Origin: Muricea muricata
Lineage: Eukaryota; Cnidaria; Anthozoa; Malacalcyonacea; Plexauridae
Direction: 5' to 3'
DNA: 64,000 nt
Assembly: GCA_963855995.1 (NCBI GenBank)
Contig: OY979716.1
Span: 56,540,594-56,604,593 of the forward strand
Of the stretch, positions 54,408 to 62,059 are shown one piece after another. The notes below the pieces were generated by a model. The model saw only the letters and a program-made list of their open reading frames with translations. It did not search any database and was not told where the DNA came from. Each line of letters begins with the position of its first letter. Within the stretch, counting starts at the first letter, position 1. Both the position numbers and the translations under genes were made by a program.

Positions 54408-55690
54408 CAAAATAATTTCATGATTATGGTGGTACAGTTCTCACCTTCACGTGCAATTGCGGGTGCAGTCGCCATTAATGTTTAATCGCCATTTTGAAAA
54501 AATTGAATCATTTTTTTAAAAGAATCAGAAAACAATGCGTGAAAATGCTGTTTACCAGTCATTTGTTACTCATCTGTCATTGTCTGCACTCGTCTGTTAC
54601 TCGTCTGTAATTGTCTGTTACTCGTCTGTCACTTGGGGGTAGTTTTAGAATAGATCTGTGCAATATATAGAGGTTATCATGCGATGTTGTTTAGCCTCGT
54701 ACAATTAGGGATAAATAATACATGTGTTAGCAAATTTTGCCAAAATTGAAGCAGCTGGGGCAAGTACTATTTTCAAACATTACTTGTTTATTATTAGCTT
54801 AGCAGAATTCACCATGATCTCAATGTCAACAACATATTCTCAATGTCATGCAATATATTCTGTTTCTTGCCAAAGCCATTCCTGCTACTTTCAACCAAAA
54901 TTTGGTGCCTTTGTATTTTCATGCAGTGTTTTTGCTTTACTGTGAATTCCTGCAGAACAATTTCATTTGTGTTTAAATACCTTTCTGCCTTTTTGTGTTT
55001 TGGGAAAATCAATCAATAAAATAATCCAGTAATTTTGTCATGCTATTAGTAAATGGTTAAATTCTTGTTTACTTTGTTCCTTATGGCAAACAATTTGCAT
55101 TTCACTCCCTAGAATTTACTTCAGGTGATTGGAGAAAGTACTCATTAGTAGATTCATCCTCCCCCTGCAGGGCAGAAATTTTCCTGTGGGGCACAAATCC
55201 CCTGTGGGGATTGTGATCTTCACTGGAACATCGGTTTTGTTTGGGCCATTCCATTTACTGTCCACACACCCTACAGACCGACTTAAAATTGTTTTTGACA
55301 GCCATATCTAGAAATTATTTAGGAATACCCTTTGGAAGTTAGAAATACCTGACCAAAAGCCTCCATATATGGCAATAAACCTTTTCAAACTTTGCCATTT
55401 CTTTTCTTGACCCTCTTGAAATTTCATTACCTGTTTTAAAATTGTCAAATTGTTGTGGATGTTTTTAGAAATTTTTCACGTGCAGGAAATTGCAATTTCT
55501 AAGAACCTACCCTAAGTAATTGACGGGGGGAGGGGTCGATTTATGTATTAATCAATGAAATGGCCCTTCAGGTTAAAATCTTTAAATAGTGTAACGGTAT
55601 GCAAATATGGCAGAAAATACACCAAAAAAGATCACTGTTCATAGTTCGGTTTGTCGTTAATTGTTCGGTAATTGTTACAAAACTCACCAT
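54408..55690. other. Noncoding region with a small CTCGTCTGT array
   Basis: No supported gene. At about 54565-54635 units of about 11 bases (ACTCGTCTGTT, AATTGTCTGTT) are repeated six to seven times. Short frames elsewhere have no recognisable content. Confidence 0.45.
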
Positions 55691-55702
55691 ATGTTATGAA
55701 TA

Positions 55703-56508
55703 TTGAACAAGAGTGGTAATATGCGTGCAATAATTGAGCAAACTTGTGACATTCTTGTAAAGGAGGGTGATTCTCTTTTAAAGCTGATATGCAGAAACTG
55801 TAAGAAGCTTGATATTAAGATGAGTGAGTTCAGACAAAAATGTCAAAGTATGCAGGTTGGAATGGAACAGTCGTGTTCAGTGAAGCGATGTGTAGAACTC
55901 TCCCCTTCTTCACAACAGCCACCAAAACAAGTCCCTGCATCATCACACGCCACGCCAGATGCAGGAACTTCATGTCCAGCAAAGAAAAGCCTTTTTACAT
56001 GCAAAAGAACGACTACATCAGCATCAATGCCTCCCGAATCCTTTTTATTATTAGATGAGCGTGAATCTTTATTAAACGACGCGTAAATTGAGAAAATAAT
56101 TCGAGCATCAAAGTCCAGATATTCAAGTGTAGTAGTCCAAATCATTAAGGAACATTGTTCGGTGGTGGTTTGAGCATTGAAAAAGGCTGCGACTGATGAG
56201 ATAAGTTCGTCTTGCAAACAACTTTGCAAACGCTCTCACAGTTCAGTACTTTATGGCAATACATACGAGAGTCTGAAAGAATTTGAGTTCGACAAGGTGT
56301 GGAATGAAATGGCAACAAATGTTCCTTTCCTTAAAAACATTTTCAACTCGGTGTCAGGAAAGAATGGTGCAATTGAAATCTCACAAGATCAGCTAAAAGT
56401 AAAGTACGATTTTATTTATTCAATACTCATGAACGAACGGTGGCATGAGCTAAGTTTATTGAAACGTGTGCACACAGTTCTGGTGATCGAAGGTGGATGT
56501 ACAAAACA
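55703..56508 (+). pseudogene. Exon of an uncharacterised Cys-motif gene, two stops
   Basis: Opens after TGA at 55697 and runs in one frame to a good splice donor (AAACAG/GTAAGA, about 56508), interrupted by TAA at 56084-56086 and TGA near 56171. The N-terminal part has LKLICRNCKKLDIKMSEF, a Cys pair reminiscent of zinc-finger-associated domains. A Ser/Pro/Gln linker follows, then SFLLLDERESLLND, CKQLCKRSHSSVLYGNTYESL and NERWHELSLLKRVHTVLVIEGGCTKQ. I recall many unnamed cnidarian proteins with this layout, often adjacent to repeats; function unknown. Further exons were not identified downstream. Confidence 0.55.
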
Positions 56509-57246
56509 GGTAAGAATTTATTTTAATTGTAAATATGCAAACTAGATTAGACCACATCTGGGCAATATAAGTGATAAAAAAATATTACAGTTCTAACATA
56601 AACATATACTATAGTTTTCTACGCTATCCTGCTTGTAAGTACTGTAATTCCCGTCAAAACAATATTTAAAGGCGTTTTCCTAAATTTATAAAAATTGGCA
56701 TGTTGTGGGCTTGGCTTGAGGAAATTTTCGCGCGAATCGACTTTTCTCTTTTGTCTTTTGTCTTAGACTCCGTTTACATGGTACCAGATTCGCTTGGTCA
56801 CGACATCAAATTTTGGTTCTTTCGCGGTCATATTTACTCTCACCACTGTTTTCTATGTCTGCTTGTTGGTAAATTCTGCAATACTATCGCAAATGTAAGG
56901 GCCACAATAGATTCCCCCCATGTAGCGCTCAAAGGGATGCCAAATATGACGTCATAGTGCATGAACAGCACATGCACATTGGTTTGTTCATAGCGCATGA
57001 CCAGCACAAATTTGGTTCCTAGGGGGATCCCAAGCACAGCGCATATAAATGAAGAAATGCAGTCTAGGTTTAACAAATATTCTATTTCTTTTGACCATTA
57101 CATAGCGAGATTAGTGTTTATACTTTAGTTTATAAATACATAAAAGATATTCGATTAAATGTTTATAGTAGAGTTTTATAGTAGAGTATCTGGTGTGTAA
57201 GTCAATGCACGATAATTTCAGAGTTTGTTCATAAATGTCTTGACAC
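56509..57246. other. Region without a supported gene
   Basis: Contains a potential intron of the preceding gene fragment and about 500 bases of unremarkable DNA. Near 56790-57050 short inverted matches around GTGCATGAACAGCACATGCAC are visible. No gene or defined repeat border. Confidence 0.4.
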
Positions 57247-57462
57247 TTAATTTCCACATTTGTTGTTGTTCAATTTGCTTTTTGGCTTCGTTGGAGTAGT
57301 TCCACCAACTAAATAGCTGGTTATAGTTTTTGTAGTAGTGATTGGGATTTCTTTTTGTCTTTGAAATTCATCAATTTTTCGTTTGATCAGTTCGATGGCG
57401 ATTGCTGTCATTACTATATCTGTAATATCTTCCGAATACATTTGTTTAAAAAGATGTGCCAT
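57247..57462 (-). CDS. Unrecognised 71-residue protein
   Basis: Start chosen at 57462 (MAHLFKQMYSED). A helical first half (VMTAIAIELIKRKIDEFQRQ) is followed by a polar Thr/Pro/Lys-rich tail. It is too short for assignment. It may be the leftmost remnant of element B or an unrelated frame. Confidence 0.3.
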   Translation of the reverse strand: MAHLFKQMYSEDITDIVMTAIAIELIKRKIDEFQRQKEIPITTTKTITSYLVGGTTPTKPKSKLNNNKCGN

Positions 57463-57921
57463 TTCAGATAGAGAGTTTAAGCAAGTTCTGTTTAATCCGT
57501 ACGACTTGGAGAGCAAGTGTATTGTGATCGAGTGTATTGCAATACATGTATTGAGTCAATAGAGCATTATGCGTAGAAGTGAATGTCAAGTATTTTTAGA
57601 GCGAACGATCGCCTTGTAAGTGTGTTAAGGTATTGTTGAAATGCTGTACGTACACTGTGCTACTGTTTAGACATTGTTTTAAGCATACTTACACGTGGCA
57701 CAGTCAATTCATGCAATGATATACACGGTACGTACAGTATGCTAATGCTTAGGCATTGCCAAAATGCCGCAATGCATATTCTAATTGCATCATACGGCAG
57801 GCATCGCCACGCGTACCTGAACTATAAAAATCTGTAAACAGAGCTACTTTTTATTGGATTGAAGTTTTTTTTTTACCCGAACTGTTTTTTACTGAATTTA
57901 AGCGTAGAACATCTGGAAAAA
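57463..57921. other. Spacer at the left of element B
   Basis: No gene. Two similar stretches (TACACTGTGCTACTGTTTAGACATTG near 57650 and TACAGTATGCTAATGCTTAGGCATTG near 57735) form an imperfect ~85-bp direct duplication. Confidence 0.45.
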
Positions 57922-58382
57922 ATGAATTTTTCTAAAGAATTCACGTATGGAAACAAAGTGTTTACAGATGAAGTTTCTTCTGTGGACTATCAGAAACTTT
58001 GTAACTATTAGAAGCGATAATAGCCTGGGCTGTTTCTGACGAAATTGAAAAGGTTTTTAAGGAGAGATGTTTTGGATGTGAGCATGACCATCCCAGTCAG
58101 CGTCGACATGACTGCCTGATGTTAACGGTTGAAGAAAAGTGGACAATGTACGGTTTGGCAGCAATGGAAAGAGTGAACAGTAAACAGATGACATAGCATC
58201 TATTTTTGGAGGCGATGAGAATTTTAAAACTGAGATACTACAAGAGTATTGTTAATCATATACGCGATCCTGATCCAGCACTGCTGTGTTCCTTAATGGA
58301 ACTTCATCTCAATATGAACAATACAGAATTTAACTCTGTTTTAAACTATCTTTCCTACTGGAAAGAAGACAGAGGGTACTAA
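57922..58382 (+). pseudogene. CFGC/DHPSQ-motif protein of element B, broken
   Basis: Starts at 57922 (MNFSKEFTYGNKVF). After a one-base shift near 58010 the frame reads RCFGCEHDHPSQRRHDC, a compact Cys/His block that probably binds zinc, then a helical part with LRYYKSIVNHIRDPDPALL, ending at 58380-58382. A TAG near 58195 interrupts it. I recall the CxGC...DHPSQ...HxC block from uncharacterised proteins in cnidarian virus-like elements; no function is known to me. About 150 residues in original form. Confidence 0.5.
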
Positions 58383-58482
58383 TAAACATTTACGAGCACG
58401 TGATCGGAAGTGACATGTAAGTTTAAAAACTATATAAGAGTGCATGATCTATAAAAATTTAGTTACATTAATATACTGTACG

Positions 58483-58980
58483 ATGAAGTGTTTGCACGGA
58501 AAACCTGCTTCTTGCTCGATGACTGAAAAAAGCTCATTTTAATTCTGTGGTCAGAGTCAAACATGTCACTCTTTTTGCACGGAAGACAATGGGTGTTTGT
58601 ATGAAAGAGCCATGGCTGTCTGGACATGCACGAATCAACCACATCCAGTATGTGGTGGTTATAATAAACTTGCGAAGATACAAGTCGTCAAAGACATGAT
58701 GAAAGAGAATTATGGAAGATCGTTTTTTGTGTGTTCTGAAAGAAACAGTCCATGTACCTTCTGGCAGTGGGGTGATGTACAGCCATTAACGCGTCCAATG
58801 TGTCGACATGGGTTTTGGTGTGTGTGGTTCTCAAAGTAAAAAAAGATGGCGTCAACAAGGGCTGTGTGTTTTTTAGCTGCCCAAAATGGAAAGGAAAACT
58901 CGTGTGGTTATTTCGAATGGGCTGCGGAAGAAGAAGAGGGTTCAATACAGCCGGTCAACTCATTCGTACCCGAACCCTAG
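58483..58980 (+). pseudogene. Tandem GRF-type zinc-finger protein of element B, broken
   Basis: Begins at 58483 with CLHGKPASC. Two GRF-type modules follow: HPVCGGYNKL...YGRSFFVCSERNSPCTFWQW (about 58640-58760) and RPMCRHGFWC...FFSCPKW...CGYFEWA (about 58790-58920), each with the C-x-G/H, GR-x-FF-x-C and C-x-FW pattern. The start region itself looks like a third, degenerate module. GRF fingers bind single-stranded DNA in repair and replication proteins. Stops near 58540 and 58840 and a shift near 58885 break it; two of these lie in A-runs. Confidence 0.6.
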
Positions 58981-59207
58981 AAATACAAAACCCAAGAGCA
59001 AGAGAACTATTTTAAGAACTGCTTTGACAATTTAGTGCATAGTTTTCAGGACATGAATATTAACTAACCTGTTTAATGTTTGTATTAATTACTATACTTT
59101 AAATAAATACGTTTTACCTTTTTGTATTCATTCTTGTTTTGGTCTGTGTTTGAGGGGGAAATGGAAATAATTTTGGATGAGCTTCACAAAATAATGTAAA
59201 TATTGAT

Positions 59208-59468
59208 ATGCGAACGTTATCGCATCATGTGAACTATTTACTTGACAAGCATGGAGACATATATCAGTCAGTAGTTTCACGCTGTCCTGATCTTGTGACT
59301 ATTTTTTACAAAATCGACGTAGTCAATTTTGGTCGTGCCATTGCTTATTAAACACTGGTTTATTTAACGAAGGTTTCTGGGGATGAGATACGTGTAGCTG
59401 CACAGTTAGTTGCTAAATGTTTGAGGAGCTTTGAATTTGCTAAGTTCAAGATTGAAAGTTTTTTTTGA
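59208..59468 (+). pseudogene. Short helical protein of element B with a BH1-like motif
   Basis: The frame from 59208 to the stop at 59466-59468 contains LLDKHGDIYQSVVSRC, then VVNFGRAIAY followed by an in-frame TAA (59349-59351), and a further helical part (SGDEIRVAAQLVAKCL). NFGR followed by hydrophobics resembles the NWGR core of the BH1 region in Bcl-2-type apoptosis regulators, and helices surround it. An upstream ATG at 59161 would add residues in another frame. Resemblance is short, so the assignment is tentative. The original product would have been under 110 residues, small for Bcl-2. Confidence 0.3.
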
Positions 59469-60226
59469 CAAAATAATGCCTATTTTTCAACGCTTGTTTT
59501 TGTCATAAAATATAGAGGTTTTCAAAATAAAATTAAGTACATGTCTTCCTTGTGAACACGATGGATGTGAGATTTACGGCTCATATTAATTGTTTCATCG
59601 TGATGCTCCAACTGCTGACTGTTCCTGCGACAGCGAGTATAAAGTTTAAATTTAAAGCAGATTTACCAAAATGAAAACCGTGCAAATACTTGTCGACTGG
59701 TACATAAGCAGATCTTGAGAGCGGTGTTGATCTGTGGCGGTAGAAACGTTCGGTTTATTATAAGGGACATATGATGGCGCTGATGAAGTATTTGGCTCTG
59801 GATTGACAAAGTAGGTCTTGGTTTTAGTGACTGAAGTTGGTTGGTGTTGGCTTTTGGTACAGGGTGTTATTGGAGAAGATAGTTTAAGTTTTGAGGGGTG
59901 CAGGGTTTTACTGATTCGTGGAGTGACAAAAATGTTTGCACAGGAGAGGGTTGAGAGGTTAAAGTGATTTGAGAGGGGGTTGTGGCTCGTGGAAGGGGTA
60001 AATATTGTTCATGTGAGAGAGGTTTGCTGACTGGTTTCACCTGCTAATGGGTGGTACCCGCTAATACGCAATAATAATAAACTGATGTATACAAAAAAAA
60101 TTTATTCACGATATGCTAAGTATTACAAGATGCATTTTTTACTAATCTGATTATGGTTTGCATGCAAACGATTATCTATTACTTCAAAATTATTTTTGAC
60201 AAATTGAGACACCATGGCATCATTTA
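59469..60226. other. Middle of element B without a clear gene
   Basis: 59540-59660 holds a broken plus-strand frame with clustered cysteines (CLPCEHDGCEIYG). 59760-60030 is biased so that the minus strand would encode Pro/Thr/Gln-rich peptide in two frames with stops, possibly a decayed virion protein. No intact gene is supported. Confidence 0.4.
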
Positions 60227-60652
60227 TTAACATATTATTATTAAAACATTCACAATTTTGTTCAGGCTATGTCCCCGTGACCTTTGATACAAATAAAACA
60301 AACAATATTCCCCACACACAGCTAACCAATCGCTTTGTAGTTTATGGTTATTATGTACCCATTCGTCACAGTGTTTATTTAAAAAAGTTTGTAAACGAAG
60401 TCCTGTAAAATATTGGCGATTTTCCCAACGGATCAAAAAAGGACCCCTTTTTAAGGACCCTTTCTGTTCAATTGAGATAAACATCGTGATCCAGACTTCA
60501 CCTGGTTTATCGCTGGGATCTTTACTTGCAACAATTCCACAGGGATATTTTTCGATTGTTTGAGGCAGTTTATCACTAGGAAAGACACCGCAAAACGTTT
60601 TGCTTGTCATGGGATCCTGTTTCAATGCCCGAGTGATCTGAATAGTGTTCAT
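60227..60652 (-). pseudogene. Adenain-like maturation protease of element B
   Basis: Cysteine protease of the adenovirus-protease family, which cleaves capsid precursors in Polintons. Start at 60652 in a GGCTAAATG context. Visible blocks: FCGVFPSDKLP, GEVWITMFISIEQKG and AVCGEYCLFYLYQRSRG (nucleophile cysteine region). The position where the family has the catalytic histidine (GEHW) reads GEVW here, and the usual FDS block after it is out of frame (RGPFLIRWENRQY). The copy is therefore probably inactive. About 140 residues. The capsid remnant ends one base upstream of its start. Confidence 0.65.
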
Positions 60653-61033
60653 TTAGCCAGAGTAGTCATAAACAACGTTTCTTTCTGGGTCGATTTGAAT
60701 TAGGTTCTCAAATTCCCCGTAGCATACAAGACTCATGGCAGATCCTGTGGCGGCAGAGAACCTAATGTCAACTGTTAGACTTCCTTTCTGCAATACCAAC
60801 CTTTCACAATACCAACCTTCGTCTGCATCTAGATCTGTTCCATTTGCCTTTGTGACCTTTCCTCTCACAATGAGAATCGCTTTAGATAAATTGACATAAT
60901 CTTCAGTACCCGGAGATAAGAATGTCATTGGACCAACATCCGATACACTGGCTGGTGATCCATAAAGTATCCCTTTTCTAAACTGACTCGTGTTGGGGGA
61001 ACAGAAAATAGATCTAGTTGGCTTTTGCTGCAT
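60653..61033 (-). pseudogene. Major capsid protein remnant of element B, internally deleted
   Basis: Start at 61033 (MQQKPTRSIFCSP). Only the two ends of a capsid protein remain. The N-terminal block with VGPMTFLSPGTEDYVNLSK and ILIVRGKVTKANGTDLDADE is joined directly to a C-terminal block with SLTVDIRFSAATGSAMSLVCYGEFENLIQID, ending VVYDYSG. I recall both ends from the F54H12.2-like proteins now regarded as Polinton-type capsid proteins of about 400-600 residues. The join keeps the frame, so this looks like a clean internal deletion of several hundred codons. It is a different lineage from the capsid gene at 36766-38004. Confidence 0.65.
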
Positions 61034-61192
61034 TCTTGCGATTTGGAATGTACAAAATTCATGTTTTACCAAATATGTCTTCAGGAGATGTTTCCATTTC
61101 TTGGCCTACTTGTTTCTGCTAACAGGCTGAGATGCCTTCCTCTTTTTAGCTGTGTTCCCTGCCTGTTTTGCTCCATGTTTTCCATTTCCTGT
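61034..61192. other. Spacer between capsid remnant and minor capsid gene (element B)
   Basis: About 160 bases; short Ser/Cys-rich frames, no supported gene. Confidence 0.4.
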
Positions 61193-61459
61193 TTAGGCAT
61201 AAGTGTTTACTCGTTGTATAACTTTCTTTTTCACCATGTCAGCCACCTCCCCAATGTGTGCTCCCCCAATGTTGCCAAGGGCGTTTTCTTCCCTTTTGAT
61301 CATGGGCATAACCGCTCTTGCAACGCTACGAAACAGGCCTCCAAGACCAAATCTCACCTGCCCATGTCCAATTTCCCATGGACTGTCTCTGAACACAGAC
61401 ATCCCATGACCTTGTTGTTGATTGAGATAGTAGTTCACATACATATTGTTCTGAGTCAT
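61193..61459 (-). CDS. Minor capsid (adenovirus pVI/pX-like) protein of element B
   Basis: Start at 61459 (MTQNNMYVNYYLNQQQGHG) in a TAAAAATG context. A Gly-rich segment is followed by GLGGLFRSVARAVMPMIK, an amphipathic stretch like that of small virion core proteins in Polintons and adenoviruses, and then a Lys-rich end (VADMVKKKVIQRV). 88 residues, probably complete or slightly shortened. It would line the inside of the capsid and bind membrane or DNA; this role comes from the family. Confidence 0.6.
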   Translation of the reverse strand: MTQNNMYVNYYLNQQQGHGMSVFRDSPWEIGHGQVRFGLGGLFRSVARAVMPMIKREENALGNIGGAHIGEVADMVKKKVIQRVNTYA

Positions 61460-61516
61460 TTTTACAGAAAGGAAGGTGAGGTATTTTGCTTGAAGTGTAG
61501 TGTAATGATCACCTTT

Positions 61517-61828
61517 TTAGCACTCAAATGGCACTGGATCTCCTGTGTCATTCTTTAAAAGAACCTCCACGTCCTCGAATGATTTGGTTTTGACAGGTAC
61601 ATACTGAATGTTGGTAAACGTTTTAGCAATGACGTCACCAAACTTTCCCTTAGCTGGAATGCTTTTCAGTAATTGCACACTTGTATCTCCGACGACCTGC
61701 ATCTCAACAATATCGCAATACACATAAATCATCGATACAACTGTTAAGTCAGTTATGTAAGGACTAACAGTTGTTTTTGTGATAATTTTTAAATCATTAA
61801 CCCCAAACCCTAAGATAAGATCGACCAA
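61517..61828 (-). pseudogene. Penton-like protein of element B, N-terminus missing
   Basis: The frame begins without an ATG at about 61828 and ends at 61517. Blocks IYVYCDIVEMQVVGDTSVQLL, FTNIQYVPVKTKSFEDVEVLL and NDTGDPVPFEC match the C-terminal half of the penton-like protein of Polinton-type elements, as I remember it. About half is missing on the upstream side, where the element stops. The terminal strand that normally follows PFE is cut short. It would form capsid vertices. Confidence 0.65.
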
Positions 61829-61856
61829 TTAAGCCAAGTTGGTACTCGTTTTTAGT

Positions 61857-61880
61857 GCAAAGTTTCTTCGAAACTTTGCA
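61857..61880. other. Perfect short hairpin GCAAAGTTTC-TTC-GAAACTTTGC
   Basis: Ten-base perfect stem with a 3-base loop, lying just outside the last element B gene and before a CAGT array. It may be the end of a small repeat element; no function assigned. Confidence 0.6.
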
Positions 61881-61910
61881 GTATTGTGATGAGTGGTGAA
61901 AATTTACATC

Positions 61911-61958
61911 AGTCAGTCAGTGAGTCAGTCAGTCAGTCAGTCAGTCAGTCAGTCAGTT
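61911..61958. repeat. CAGT tetranucleotide array
   Basis: Twelve CAGT-type units with one variation (GTGAGTCA near 61920). A simple microsatellite. Confidence 0.9.
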
Positions 61959-62059
61959 GTGCAAAATTTTGAACACGTTGCTTAAATGTCATTCTTACAA
62001 GGTTTTAATCAAAATTACTTGAATTTACCAGAGTTTACTTATACACTAGTGTCTGCTGT

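Larger units (their letters stand above)
57247..61830. mobile_element. Polinton/adintovirus-like element B, fragmentary
   Basis: The right part carries minus-strand virion genes in close order: penton-like (61517-61828), minor capsid (61193-61459), capsid remnant (60653-61033) and adenain-like protease (60227-60652). The left part carries plus-strand non-structural-type genes (57922-58382, 58483-58980, 59208-59468). This opposed arrangement is typical of Polinton/adintovirus genomes. Integrase, ATPase and polymerase are absent, and the right side stops at about 61830. The left border is arbitrary. It belongs to a different capsid lineage from element A. Confidence 0.65.
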
